From NCBI GenBank assembly GCA_022496205.1, contig WTXD01000044.1, positions 124,001 through 188,000 on the forward strand: a stretch of 64,000 nucleotides of DNA, in the 5' to 3' direction. The DNA is from Gloeopeniophorella convolvens (taxonomy: Eukaryota; Basidiomycota; Agaricomycetes; Russulales). The translations under genes and the position numbers were made by a program. Shown here piece by piece: positions 46,458 through 58,089 of this stretch; the first letter of the stretch is position 1; each line of letters begins with the position of its first letter. The notes beneath the pieces were generated by a model that made no database searches, had not been told where the DNA came from, and saw only the letters and a list, made by a program, of their open reading frames with translations.

Positions 46458-48562
46458 TCAGGGCGTCGCGCGGCCAGGCCACCTGTGTACGTGCGCGATA
46501 AGCAATGATACTCCGGTGCGGCGCGCGGCGCGTCGGACGCACCTCGGGTACAAGCTGCACTCCCTGACAGTATACCGCTTCGCGAGCCACGCGAGGAAGC
46601 GCTGCGCACCGCGCCGCGTCAGCCCAGACAGCTCGCGACACGGAGAGGCACAGGGGGCACGCCACGCACCTCGACACCAAGCCCGTACCCACCGTGCTCG
46701 CACGTGCCGTACTTGCGCTGGTCTGTGAACCAGTAGTACGGCGCGGGGTCGATGCCCTCGCGCGCGTACCCGGCGAGCAGCTCGTCGCCGTCCGCGATGC
46801 GCATCGAGCCGCCGACGATCTCGCCCACGCCGGGCATGAGCAGGTCGCAGCTCTCGGTGAACGCGTGCGCGCCGCCCGCGCCGGGGATCTTCTTCATGTA
46901 GAACGCCTTGAGCGCGGCGGGGAAGCCGTGCAGGAACACGGGCGTGCCGATGATGTCCGTCATCTGCCGCTCGGCGGCCTCCGCGATGTCGTCGCCGACC
47001 GCGTGCGCGACCATGATGGGCTTGCCGTCCGCGTCGCGCAGAGTGTTGCCGTCCGCGTCCTCCGCCTCGCGCTTGATGTCGTGCGCGTTGAGCCATGCGA
47101 TCGCGTCGACGTACGCCATGCGCTTGAACGGGCGCGCGGGCGGTGCAAAGTCCGGGTTGAGCTGCTTGATGAGCGCCGCGGAGGCATCGTCTTTGAGGAG
47201 CTTGTCGACGGTCTCGCAGATCTGGGTGCGGGCTGGGTCAGGTTGGGGAGGGCAGGGACGGCTGCGGGCTCACGATGGTCTCGATGTGGCCCATGAGGTC
47301 ATCAAAGGTAATGAACGCGAGCTCGGCTTCGAGATGGGTGTACTCGCTCAAGTGCCGGCGGGTATGGCTGGGCTCGGGTCAGCGCGCGGAGGTGGAACGC
47401 ACGCGGTGGACTCGCCTGTTCTCCGCCCGAAAACTCTCCTGCACACAGAACACGTCGCCCAGGGAAGGAAGACACGTCTCGAGGTAGAGCTGAGAGCTCT
47501 GCGTCAGGAATGCAGACTGCCCGTAATAATCCAGCTTGAAGAGCGTCGCGCCGCCCTCGACCTGCGTCTGCACAAGGCACGGCGGCGTCACCTCAAGCAG
47601 ATGGTGCTCCGCGTACGTCGAGCGGAACGCGGAGAGCATCGCGGCGCGGAGACGGAGCACGCTGCTCGCATTCTCGCCGCGCAGCACGAGGTGCCGGAGA
47701 TCCGCCAAAATGGACGCCTCGGATTGCTGTGCAGAGGCGCGTCAGTAGTCACGTTGGCGCGAGAGGGAAAAGCAGTGCGCGCCTCGTTCAGGCGGTTGGT
47801 GAACGCGTCCTCGCCGCCGGGAGCCGGGCCGACCGTTCGCCAGAAGTCGACCACCAGCTCGTGCCCCCCGGGCGCGGTCTTACCCTCGGGGACTTGTTGC
47901 AGAGTCCCAACGAGCTCGACAGTCGACTCGAGGGTCAGAGTCAGGGCCGCGTAGGTTTGTGCCTACGCGCGCGTGTCAGCAGGGACCTCAGGGTTGCTGA
48001 TGGGTGCAGACACGCACAGGTACGCCAGAGAGTACTGCTTGCAGATAGCCAGTGCCGTCGCGAAGGACGACGAAGATGATATCTTTCTGGGAGCGCAGAC
48101 GGTGCACCCATCCGAAGACGCGCACACGCTTCCCGCGTAGTGATGTAAGGTTCAAGATCTTTGCCTGCAACCCGCCGTTAGACCATCGCATGCACGAAAA
48201 GCCACACAACGAACCTTCGTTGCAGCGGGGAGGTTTGCATCCTCAACAAGTTGGATCTTCTTGCTCTCCTCGAGGAGCCGCTCCCGCTTCTCTCGCTCCT
48301 CGCCCTTCGCCTGTGCCTCGCGCTCGGCGAGCTCCTCTGCCTTTTTGCGCTTCTTCTCGAGGCCGTCCGCGCCCTTCTTCGCCTTCTTTAGTGTGCTCTG
48401 AGTTGGCTCCTCATACTCTGCGTCCACTGCCTTGCGCACGAGCACCTTCGCGTCGTGACCCTGCGTGAAGAGCGCGAACGCGAGTGTCTGGTACGGTGCC
48501 TCGTGGGTGCCGACGCCTGTAGTATCTGAGCCGGCCGCTTCGTCGACGTAGATAGAGGCCAT
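46458..48562 (-). CDS. DED81: cytosolic asparaginyl-tRNA synthetase
   Basis: Class IIb synthetase that charges tRNA-Asn. Starts [20 protein letters not shown] at 48562. A lysine- and glutamate-rich N-terminal helical extension, typical of eukaryotic enzymes, runs to about residue 115. The OB-fold anticodon-binding domain follows: [20 protein letters not shown] and [19 protein letters not shown]. The catalytic core has [19 protein letters not shown] (motif 1), [14 protein letters not shown] (motif 2, FRAE), then [16 protein letters not shown]. Further blocks are [16 protein letters not shown] and [20 protein letters not shown] (motif 3). The last exon completes [10 protein letters not shown], stop at 46458-46460. 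About 600 residues. Intact; a TATAAA lies upstream. Confidence 0.92.
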
Positions 48563-48606
48563 GGAGGTGTTCGTAGTATACGTGGCAACGCCCAGTCACT
48601 GGATGG

Positions 48607-48612
48607 TTTATA
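48607..48612 (-). promoter_or_regulatory. TATA box of the AsnRS gene
   Basis: Minus-strand TATAAA, 45-50 nt upstream of ATG 48562. Confidence 0.5.
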
Positions 48613-49085
48613 TGTGCACAGGTCGAGTGACTCGTCGAGATTTTGGCTAGATCAAAAGTCGATAGCCCTTATCGGTACCTTCTCACGCTCTTCCAGGCCC
48701 GCCCCGGCCCGAGACGCGTCGGGACTTGACTTGACTTGAGCGAGTCGGGACTTCCTGGCGTGAAGTAATACGCTCTATCATTTACAACCACCAGGCTGTA
48801 AATACCTGTGCCAGGTTTGAGTGAAAACCCCTACAATAGGCCGTAGCGGAAGACATGCAAAACTCTTGGACAGCCTCAGTCAAACGGGGAACAGGGACAC
48901 ACAATTGGCTCTATTCATGCATACAAGAAAGTTGTCGACATCATACTATCCGCACACAAAAGATCCTTGTGAGCAGAGAAACTCTGTCGTAAAGGAAGCA
49001 TCGGCCAAACACATTCACAAGAAAACCGTCCCCACGACTCTTTGGGGCACTTCGCAACAACCACCTAATATCTCAGTTCCATCCC
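48613..49085. other. intergenic, no gene seen
   Basis: Frames are short; a frame at 48821-49153 (+) has no recognised motif. GACTT and TTGAC short direct repeats near 48720-48745. Confidence 0.4.
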
Positions 49086-50544
49086 TTAGTTGGGGGTCTG
49101 CAGGGCCTCCGCGGACTTCCACACCTCAGCAAGGCGCGATAAGAAGGGACTAGAGATCCGTGAGGTCGTAGGCTGCATGCTCTTGAAATAGAGGTCATCC
49201 TTAGTGCCCTCGTACACAACCACGATCGCTAAAGGGAACCGAATAAGTCAACGGGTGAGGTGGACCTGTACGATAATACATACTGGTAGTCAAGTCGCCG
49301 CCACTGGTGGTTTGATCGCACACAGCAGCAATCTTGGCTGGAGATTCGCGTACCAATAAGTACAATCGTTCAACTCAGCTTCTAATGGCTTACCATTAGC
49401 CTTCGCCGGGTTCGCATCCGCGGCCGTGATCTCCAGGGACCCCTTGGTCAGAGTGACGGTAGTTTCGCTGCTGTCTGGGGCACCAATATACTCGACGAGC
49501 GAAATACTGCCGGTGGTCGCGTCCTTGACCTGAGCGTAGAACCTGTATTGTTCCAGTGGGGAACCGGCGGTGAGCGCCACGCGGACAGAAGCGAAAGGTG
49601 GCCCGTTCAACGTAATCCCGGCCGGGTAGATAAAGTCGGGGGTGACATTCCTGAAGGTGCCGAGGTTGTTGTAATCGGTTGGCTTCTCGAACTTGTAGCG
49701 GACGAAGCGATCTGGATTGGCGACGTTGAAAGTCACGTAAAGATGGTCGGCTAGAAACGTCTGAATAACGATGCTCATCGCTGTTGGCGTTGATGGCGAA
49801 CTTACTGCTGTCACCATACTGGAAAGCCTGAATGGTTGTTCCTTCGGTCGCGGGCTCAGACGTGACCGGGAGAGGGTAGGTGTAGAAACCAGGTTCGGAG
49901 GATTGTATGAAATCTAAAAACAAGTAAGTAAAGTGGTGGACCATGGTATGGCGTTCGCCACTGACAGATACGCTATTGGATCGAGATGCGTTAGGTTCTG
50001 TACTGACTTCATAGCAGACAAATGGCGTACGTTGTCGGTACCTTGGTAAAAGAGCGTACAAGCGAAAAGGTCACCGTCACGCTTGGAACTGTCGGATTGA
50101 TCGGACGTGACAGCAATGGAAGTACCCTTGCGAACGCGAATAGCTGGCGCAGGGGGGAGATTTCCACCAACGATGTAGAACGTGCTCTTCCAACCTGCGC
50201 CGTTTTGTTCCAAGGAAATCTCCTGCAGAGAATTATCGTTCCCCTGAACAAAGACGCGAGAGTTGTCGTTGCCCTTGATCCACTGTAGAATTGATCTCGT
50301 AAGACAGCGAATAGTGAGGAATATAACCAACACCTACCGATGTCGCGGCGAGATTGGAGGTGGCAGAAAAGGGGTGGGCATCCTGCTGCTTGACCGAAGC
50401 CGCGGCAGACGCAGGCTTCAAGTCCTCAGACACAGTCTTGTCCTGCCTCGGCCAGAACAGGACATATTTTCCCTTGAGATAGAACACGGAGACCCCGGAC
50501 TGGGGAAAGTCGATGATTGAGATAGTCTGGCCAGAGGACGACAT
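49086..50544 (-). CDS. fungal lectin-like / beta-propeller protein, hypothetical
   Basis: Multi-exon gene without signal peptide, starting MSSSGQTISIIDFPQSGVSV at 50544. Exons give YLKGKYVLFWPRQDKTVSED, WIKGNDNSRVFVQGNDNSLQE, GAGWKSTFYIVGGNLPPAP, GDLFACTLFYQGTDNVRHL, TAVSSPSTPTAM, YVTFNVANPDRFVRYKFEK, FRNVTPDFIYPAGITLNG, YRFYAQVKDATTGSISLVEY and, last, VYEGTKDDLYFKSM, ending EALQTPN (stop 49086-49088). Repeats of the form V(Y/F)-x-Q/E-G-x-(D/N)-(D/N)-x-L, five or so, resemble the blades of fucose-type lectins or related six-bladed propellers. That identification rests on the pattern alone. Cytosolic lectins of this kind are thought to defend fungi against nematodes and other grazers; whether this one binds sugar is unknown. 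Confidence 0.6.
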
Positions 50545-50628
50545 GATAATAGGAGATGACGACGAATGTGGGTTGTCTGAAGCGGTAGCAGCTAGATGAT
50601 GGGTTAGAGTAGCGGTAGCTGCTCACCT

Positions 50629-50636
50629 CTTTTATA
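50629..50636 (-). promoter_or_regulatory. TATA box of the lectin-like gene
   Basis: Minus-strand TATAAAAG, 85-92 nt upstream of ATG 50544. Confidence 0.5.
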
Positions 50637-52784
50637 TGCATTCTGGGCGGCTCGTAACGAGGCGTAGCCATGTGCCCAGTAAGAGGCGATGGGCGAATCC
50701 TGACCGTATGGAGAATCGCAAACGATGCACACAAGCAACTCTAGGTCCACCGGTCCTTGTCTTGACGCGATATGGCGTGTCCCTGGTGGGCCGTGTCTGC
50801 GCGAGCAACCCACGCACGGAGGAAATTGGGAATACCTGCACACCGGAAATTGCCACGAACGTCAAGAAGCGTCGGAAAAGGATTCCGAAACCGAAGCAGC
50901 GACGTACGGGATGCTCCATATTTGTCCTCTGACTGGATTGCGAGTGCTAGAGGCGAATGCGTGCAGAAGAACACGTAGAGTATCACCTGCTTCGACGTTG
51001 GGTCACATATCTACTCTGATCGACAGCTAATACCTCTACCGCCGTGCACGTGGCCCTTGCACCGGTCAATCCAGTAGTTCAGCTGGCACCATAATCAGAA
51101 GGAACACCCACATCTCGTTCAGCAGACCTTGAGGCTGAATGTCGTCTCATACCTGAGCCGCGGAATTCGACTTGGGGCTAGGCTGAGAACACACCGGTGG
51201 ATGGTCCGAGAAGGCTAGCGTGGAGGTATCCTTCCTCCAGGCGCCAGGGTGCCAGTACAGTAGACCCCCAGATCCCAGACGTCTCTAACATGTCCGTTAT
51301 GCGTCGGTGGAACTTTGACTGCTGTAATTAACTCAGAGGGGCCCAGAGAACGTAGCGTGTCTTTGGGATCGAGTCACTGTTCACTTCAGCGTAAAGGTGC
51401 GACTGTCCGCGACAATAGATGACAGACGTGTTGGTAGTCTGGAACGCCACTTCGATGGTCCAACCCTTGGAGATAGACAAGAATCCACGTATCAACTAGC
51501 GGGGTAAGCTGTAGGATGTCTGATGAGAAAGATCCACATTCATTGGAGTGACATATATTGGCAGCCAGCTTTCAAACTTCTTTCGGCTCTGGAGCGGAAT
51601 CCTTGTAACTTACTCTGCCACCGTGACGCGACCAGTAAAACGGCCGGCTATGGGGCTTCCGCAAGTCTAGTGTCCTTGCGCAATGTTGCTGATAGAGCAC
51701 TCCACTTACATCTTCGCGGCTTCCTGGTTGTCCGAAATCCGGAGTCTAAGCTCTAGACTGATGCACAAATGAAAGGATAGCCAGAAGCTACGGGGTCAAG
51801 AATACTGACTTTGCTTGCGCAGGATACAAGAGGAACGAGTGAAATCAGGCGACTCGTCTCGGAATCCACGTGAGCAACGATGCTTAATTCGTGAGATGAC
51901 TGGCGCACCGGACACTAACGGGCGACAGGATTCAAAGATAGAGGTTTTCTCAGGTCGCTGCGACCACAACGAGTACCGGTCAGCTGGAGGGACTATCCAC
52001 AGAGAAGATCCTTACGATCATCTTCCAGACCTTTGCCCATGGCCTTGCGAACCATCGGCGTTGTTTTGGGGGTGCAACCCCACGTTTGAGGGTACGGACA
52101 ACAGTCCTTTCCGCGACGCACATGAGGCTGTGAAAAGGACATCCAAGGCCGTCATTTGACACTCGGATATCGCCAGGACCGGTTGGATTGAAACAAGAGT
52201 ACCACCAACACTGACGGTGCCCAGCGTGTCGGAACGATACGTAGTACTACTGTGGTTGAACGTTGACTGCGGCCCCGCCGACTTTCCGTACGGCGGCAAT
52301 TGCCAAACAGGCGCAATCATCTATAAGTATGTAGAGTACAGTAATCTGGCACTTCCCGGTTTCTGTCGGCGACTCCCGCCCTCTCCCACCTCAGGCAACT
52401 GGGCAAGCAGTCACAACCACCAGGCTGCAATGACTCGCCCACTATGAAGCCACCGTTCATATACTATTCGCAACCGGGCGGCTGCTTGTATCTGTGACAA
52501 ATGACGCTCACCGGCGTGATTGTCATCGAGGTGGCTGCTGCCAGCGAAGCTGGAACTAGCAAGGCTCGCCTGACTGCAACCTCCTCTGATGATTGGACTC
52601 GCACCTGAACTTCGAATTACATCTCAAGGTCGCACTGGTCCAGGCTATCCATGAGTTCCTCACGGAAGTCTGCTCCCTCAGGCCGACTGGTCTACTTCGC
52701 AATTCATGGGGCTGATCTGTGCCTCGCCATTCATGGAGGAAGCCAACGTCCACTCATCATCCTGTATCCTCCATCCTCTCAGCG
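50637..52784. other. long intergenic stretch, no gene seen
   Basis: 2.1 kb with only short overlapping frames and no recognised family, RNA gene or terminal repeat pair. Confidence 0.4.
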
Positions 52785-53324
52785 ATGTCATACAGACTCG
52801 TCGATCACGGTCCCGAACCCCCAACATACACCAGCCCGCCCCAGGAGATTGTCCCCGGACTCTACTTCGCGGACCTGTTCTCCCTGGTGAACTCTGCCGA
52901 ACTTCGAGCACTAGGCACCTACGACATCGCCGCAGCGCGCGACTGCGAAGGAACCTACCCTCGTGACGCGGAACTCGCGTACGTGGACGAACCGGCGACG
53001 CTATTCGCTCTGGCAGCTGTGCGCCGTGCCGGCCGCCCTGTTCTCGTGCACTGCGATGGCACCGGCGAAGGTGTCGACTTTGCAGTAGCGCTGTTGGTGA
53101 TGACCGATCGCTCGCCTGTCGATGATGCGTTCGCAAAGATCAAGGACAAGTTCCCTTACATCACGCTCCGTTCTACATCCAGGAGGCAGCTATGCGGGTT
53201 TGAGGAGATGTTGATGGAGGAGCAGAAGAAGAAGGCGCGGTTACATGACCACATGGCGTCTGCGGCGCAAGAGATGCGTCAAAACGTGTGGGGGTTGCTG
53301 TCGAAGCACCTCAAGGCACCTTGA
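52785..53324 (+). CDS. dual-specificity phosphatase-like protein, catalytic Arg absent
   Basis: Single-exon protein of 179 residues. Starts MSYRLVDHGPEPPTYTSPPQ, then EIVPGLYFADLFSLVNSAELRAL, which fits the dual-specificity phosphatase start (I-x-P-x-L-x-x-x-x). The signature loop region reads RPVLVHCDGTGEGVDFAVALL. It keeps the HC of HCxxGxxRS, but the residue six after the Cys is Gly, not Arg, and the following Ser/Thr is Val, so phosphate binding should be lost. Later residues form amphipathic helices (DDAFAKIKDKFPYITLRS) and a Lys/Gln-rich tail. Likely a pseudophosphatase or a diverged relative; no signal peptide. Length is normal for the catalytic core. Confidence 0.6.
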   Translation: MSYRLVDHGPEPPTYTSPPQEIVPGLYFADLFSLVNSAELRALGTYDIAAARDCEGTYPRDAELAYVDEPATLFALAAVRRAGRPVLVHCDGTGEGVDFAVALLVMTDRSPVDDAFAKIKDKFPYITLRSTSRRQLCGFEEMLMEEQKKKARLHDHMASAAQEMRQNVWGLLSKHLKAP

Positions 53325-53520
53325 TTCTACACAGTACTTGCTACAATCGGAAGTAAAACTACCTATCTTATCTGCGGTCATACCATGTAAATGCAGGTTA
53401 ATGATGATGGGTGGGACGCTAATGGAGTGGGGTGGCATCTAACACGGAACACTGCGTCATTGTTGGCCTACGGCGTCTTCTAGCACAGCAGGCGGTGCGA
53501 GCTTGGGCCAGCACGTCCCG

Positions 53521-54581
53521 TCAATCAAAGTTGCACCCATACACACTCTGCGCAACATCTCTCCACGTTGTTGAGTCCACAGCAAAAGTGGAGGCATATT
53601 CGGCTTCAAGATGATGCAGCCGCCGGCCTACAATCACCAGACTGTGGAGCGGCTTGCCGAATACCTCCAGCGGTTGCTCGGCAAGCTCCGCAAGTGTGCC
53701 GCAGACGATGCGTTCGTTTTCGGGACCGCCGCCGACACGCGACAGCGCGATTGCGAGCGTTCGTTCAGGCACGAGCACACCAGCGCGCCGCGTCTCCTCA
53801 ACATCGGCGAGCTGCGACACGGCCTGCGGGATAGACATGTACCGCGGCGGCTCGTAGATCTTTCGACCCCTAACGCATCATTCGACTATCATTATCGTCC
53901 AGGAAGGCCGACATCAACGACGGGACGCACCTGGCCAGGTTCTCTTCGCTTTGCTCCTTGACTTTGATGTCGAGCAGAATAAGGGTGTGCATCCCAAGGT
54001 CTGCGTTTTCGCGAACGCGATCATAGAAGCTGTCCGGCTTCCACGTTTCAGTGAAGAAGACCAGTGAGACGGACTGGCCAAAGTTGTACAGCTGCAGGCC
54101 GCAGGCGCCCACGGCGTTCATGATTGACGCGTTGTGGATGACGCGTGTTGGGATTCCGAGGGCGCGTGCGCGGAGGAGGATATCGGTGTGGGTGGTCGCG
54201 CCAAAGGGGTCGCCGACAACGAGCAGCGCGACATCGTCTGTATGGGCGTTGTGCAGAATGTCGTCGCTCTGAGTCTCGACCATATCCCGGTCCGCGACGA
54301 TGAGCGGCTTGCCGTAAAACTCTTCCTTAGTGCAGGCGTAATGAGCTCGGGGAGCGCGGGCTATTCGGAGATTGTACATGCCAGGCGCTCTTTTTGCACC
54401 ATGAGTATGCTCGTGTACGCCTCAAGGTACACTCGCACGGATGACTTTACGGCCTGATGCAGATGCCCGGCGTAGTGTCAGATGCGATCTGAGCTAAAGT
54501 GGAACCGGTCTCACGCACCTCTAATCCGCGCACGGTGATGTCCTTCTCGTCGGAGAGCCCGAGACCAACTATGTAGAACAT
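53521..54581 (-). CDS. DPH5: diphthine methyl ester synthase DPH5
   Basis: Methyltransferase that makes the diphthine precursor on eEF2 from S-adenosylmethionine. Starts [21 protein letters not shown] at 54581, followed by [37 protein letters not shown] and the [12 protein letters not shown] cofactor-pocket motif. After that come GVRVIHNAS-type [38 protein letters not shown] and [20 protein letters not shown]. The last exons carry [40 protein letters not shown] and [20 protein letters not shown], ending GCNFD (stop 53521-53523). About 298 residues, the normal size. Introns are short; the gene is divergent from the F-box gene. Confidence 0.93.
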
Positions 54582-54881
54582 GATGCGGGGCTAAGGCGTT
54601 GAATCTGAGTTGCCTGGTTTGTTGATGGTCGGAGCAAAGAGAGATGAGGGGTGTCGGTACTGGCGCTGGCGCTGAGTACGTGCCCGCGGTCAAAGCGGTC
54701 GGCGATCAGTTATTTGATAAGTTGGCGCTGGCGGAACCGTGGCTCATGACCGGATGACCATCTCTCGGCGTTCTCGGTCCACCGCTGTGGGATCGCGCTC
54801 TTAAAGACTTCGCCGCCAGAATGCTTACGCTGCTTAGACGCTTCCTAGTCGTTTCTTGCCAGTTTGCAAGACGGGCCAAAC

Positions 54882-56650
54882 ATGGTCGTCGCACCCACCG
54901 TCAGCTACATCCCCACGGACATATTCTACGCCGTGCTCGCGCACCTCAGAGACAGACGCGATCTCTACGCTGCTGCTCTCGCTAGCCGGGACTTTAACCG
55001 AGCCGCTACACCCCTTCTGTATCGCACGCTTGACGCCGACACACGCACCAGGCAATGGGAACATAATTCTGTGCGTTCGCTGCGCCGTCTGCTCTGCAGC
55101 CCGAGAGCTCACGAGCAAACCAGGCCACTGATGTGATCCATCCTGCGTACACCATCCTCCAGAGGCCCGAACTCGCGCGCCATGTCTGGCATGTGCGCGA
55201 AAGTGGTTGAGTGTCTTTCTTCCCTCGTCGCTGCGAAAGATTGTTCTCGGGGCACCAGCGGCGCTGTCAGTGCTCGAGCTCTTTGCTCGTTCCCGTGCAC
55301 TCACCACGGCCGGGTTATTGCGCTGGGTTTGGCTGACGACCTCTATCTTTGCAGGGATTCTCCACTCCAATTACTCCAAAGTAACCAAGGCTGTGTTGCA
55401 GGCTCTCCGCCTGTGCAACAACATATATTCTTTCACATGGGTCGACGACACATCGTCCTCGCCAGACGCCTTCCTATCCTTTCTTGGCGTTTTGCGCAGC
55501 CTTCCCTTACGCGCTCTCACGCTGCGCACATACAGCGACCTCGGGGACGACGCGTGGTGCTTGCTGAACACACTCCCAGGATTGCAAAAGGTCGCCGTAT
55601 GGTGTATGGAAGGGCCGCCGCGTGTATTACAAGGCTGGGCGCCCGTGCTCGGAAGCACGCTCACCGAACTCGAGCTCGGTGTATGTACACGTCGTCCCCC
55701 GCCCACTGTCAGTCCGACTCGGGTTCCCGCTCATGAACCTTTTTTGTATAGCGATGTGCTGGCGTCCCTGCAACGGTATTGATCGCCGTGCTCTCGCAGT
55801 TACCTCGTCTGCGCGATCTAAGGCTAAAAGGCGCACCAAGCAGCGCCATCCCAGACATCCTTGCGTCCCTCCCTGCACTCGTCGCACTCGACACAGAATA
55901 TCTAGGTCCAGGACTACTCCGTCCCATAGACCGCGACGCCACGCTTCCCTTGCTGCGAAACTTGACTGTGCGCACTTCCTCCGTCGACTTGCAGGGCCCC
56001 GTACAGCTCTGGGCATGGCTGCGCTCCCTCATCCCACGAGCATCGCTCGAGTCGTTCACGCTCAATGCGTTCTCAACTGCTGGGCAAACAAGCATCCCGC
56101 GACATTTTCTGCTCGCACTCGCGCATACGCACGCAAATACCCTGCGTCAATTCCTCGTCAACATGACACAACTCACGTTAGAAGACGTAGAGTGCGTCTG
56201 TACACTATTACCACGGTTGGAGGAACTCTCGTGTGCTGTCGCAAGTCCCGACGCCGTACGTTGATATGCTCGGAGCGCCGGCCTCCTAAAAATGCTGACG
56301 CTAGGATCTTCCTGCAGGACTCAATCGAGCGCGCGATTGAGAAGGCACAGAACCTCCGGTCGCTTAAACTACACGTCTACTGGATACCATTTACGAGAGA
56401 CGGCGTGAGCGCTCCGTCTCCTACTTTATCACTGGGTGCAGGGATGATGCTCTCACCCAATTCTCCTGCTGCACGCTTCGGGCGAGCTGATGCGGAGGCG
56501 CTGATGTGTCGCCCCGGCTCGCGTCTGCGGACGGTGTCGATGGGCCCACATGTATATCAGGGCGTTTGGACCCAGAAGAAGGGCACCGACGGCACGGTAC
56601 AATTAGACTTTGAGGTAATGGAGGATAGGGTATTTGGACGGGGTGCCTGA
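54882..56650 (+). CDS. F-box/LRR-like protein
   Basis: Starts MVVAPTVSYIPTDIFYAVLA and reads HLRDRRDLYAAALASRDFNR and AATPLLYRTLDAD, an F-box-like N-terminus that would link to Skp1. Later exons hold irregular leucine-rich repeats: VLQALRLCNNIYSFTWVDD, LRSLPLRALTLRTYSDLGD, LPGLQKVAVWCMEGPPRVL, LTELELG, LPRLRDLRLKG, LPALVALDTEYLG and LPLLRNLTVRTSSVDL. Next are LEDVECVCTLLPRLEELSC and, after a last intron, AIEKAQNLRSLKLHVYWIP, ending FGRGA. Typical of the very large, fast-evolving F-box families of Agaricomycetes; the target is unknown. The frames fit after short introns. Faced by DPH5 over a 300-bp divergent promoter. Confidence 0.72.
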
Positions 56651-56902
56651 GAGGAGCACCAAAACGAGATAGGCCGGCGTGCCACGGACATTGGAAATGG
56701 CTTAGATACCGTTAGATATGGAGGATGCACCGGACCATGTTGTTTGATTAGTTGAGCATTCTTGCTGCTGCTTACCGATGCCTGACCTGCCTCAGCTCTC
56801 AGCTGACACCTTCGGGTCATTTGCCAACGCTGGCATCATTACGTCGGTGAGTACGAGTGCAGGAATACACACAGCAGTTGATGCTTCGAAATATCAGCGA
56901 TA

Positions 56903-57570
56903 TCACATCCCACGCCCGCGACCACGGCCCCCACGCGGTGGCCCGCCACGCGCACCTCCACGAGCTAGGGAGAAAGTCAGTCGGTCAGTTAGCATAGGCC
57001 CGCGGGTGACAAACGGACCTCGTTGTGGGGTTCCGCCACGGCCTGAAGGGAAACTTTATGGTAAGCGATAAAGGTGGCAGAGAGAGTATGCCGTGCGCAC
57101 CTCGTCCTGGGCCACCGGTATGTGCACCCCGCGCGCTCTTCCCTGCCTCTCGTGCGCGTGTCTGTTCCTCCTTCACCACATCCAGTAGCGAGTCCGGCAC
57201 GCGCAAGTACTTGATCTGTTTCCGAACCAGTCAGACCTCTTGCTGAAGCTCTGACAGAGTACATGCAGACGCACCGTGCTCCCGCGAATATAACACTCTT
57301 TGACTTTCCAAAAGCGATCGCCGTCTGCGTTCGTCTGGTATACCTCGCGGAGCGTGATATTCATGAAGTTGTCGCAGTTTACTAGATGCCCATTGAAAGT
57401 TTCGCCGTTCTTCAACTCTACCAACTGTGGCACGTGTAAGCGATGCGATACAAGGCGTGCGTAATGCGCACCATCGGTTTGTTTTGCGCGGCATTGAGGA
57501 GTGATAGTGGCAGCTAAGAAAGGCCCCCATCAGACATGACCGTACAGCACTCGAATGAAGAAGGTACCAT
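56903..57570 (-). CDS. LSM4: U6 snRNA-associated LSm4
   Basis: Core subunit of the Lsm2-8 (U6 snRNA, splicing) and Lsm1-7 (mRNA decay) rings. ATG 57570 is followed almost at once by an intron (AAGATG/GTACCT ... CTTAG, 58 nt); exon 2 gives [14 protein letters not shown]. Next come [40 protein letters not shown] and [10 protein letters not shown], the Sm1 motif and start of Sm2. An exon with [21 protein letters not shown] follows, then the RGG-rich tail [13 protein letters not shown] and [19 protein letters not shown], stop 56903-56905. About 130 residues. The ATG-only first exon is common in fungal LSM/Sm genes. A telo-box-like AACCCTAACCC lies about 100 nt upstream. Confidence 0.9.
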
Positions 57571-57859
57571 CTTGGCCGAAGGAAGAAGAAGAGGTCAGGG
57601 AGGAGCGTGTTGCGAGGATAAAGTTGTGATCTTAGTCGCATCCGCGAGGCCTCTTCAACACAACCCTAACCCTATCCTCTGTCCCGGCGGCGTAATTATA
57701 AGATTCGATCAGGTCGATCGCAAGGCTGCCATGCAGCACCGAAGTTGGCCGCTTGGACGTAACAGTGCATGGTTTCATCTTGGTAGCACGACAACGTCCC
57801 AGCTACCATTTCCACAGGATGGTCGCGGGTATGCAAACCGTAGGTAACATTGTGTTATA
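57571..57859. other. LSM4 upstream region
   Basis: Contains an interstitial telomere-like pair ACCCTAACCCTA (about 57663-57674), which on the LSM4 coding strand is TTAGGGTTAGGG. Confidence 0.4.
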
Positions 57860-58051
57860 CAGTACATATTCTCACATTGCATCAGGTCGGTATCAACATT
57901 TGTTAATGCATTATGAGAGTATATGCATTGTGAGATGGTATTTTGGCTGGAAAAGGTGCTGTTGGTGCCCAATCGAGTCTTCAAACCTTATGCATTATGC
58001 ACCATGAGAATATATGCATTATGAGGATATGCAAAGTGAGATTATGTACTG
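57860..58051. mobile_element. 192-bp MITE, TA-flanked, TIR CAGTACATATTCTCAC
   Basis: Left TIR 57860-57882 (CAGTACATATTCTCACATTG) matches the complement of the right TIR 58029-58051 (minus-strand CAGTACATAATCTCACTTTG) at 21 of 23 positions. TA dinucleotides flank both sides (57858-57859 and 58052-58053), so the target duplication is TA, as for Tc1/mariner-type MITEs. The interior is AT-rich with subterminal repeats of TATGCATTATGAGA type. It sits 39 bp downstream of the stop of the first P450 (58090) on the minus strand and may lie in its 3' UTR. Confidence 0.85.
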
Positions 58052-58089
58052 TATGTACGAGTGACATGGTCAGGTGGGTCTGTCATGTC

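Noticed and set aside
48780..48800. 15-bp match ACAACCACCAGGCTG shared with about 52416-52432
   Set aside because: The match does not extend on either side, so chance is likely.
51255..51275. TACAGTAGACCCCC, like a mariner end
   Set aside because: No inverted partner was found within the next kilobases.
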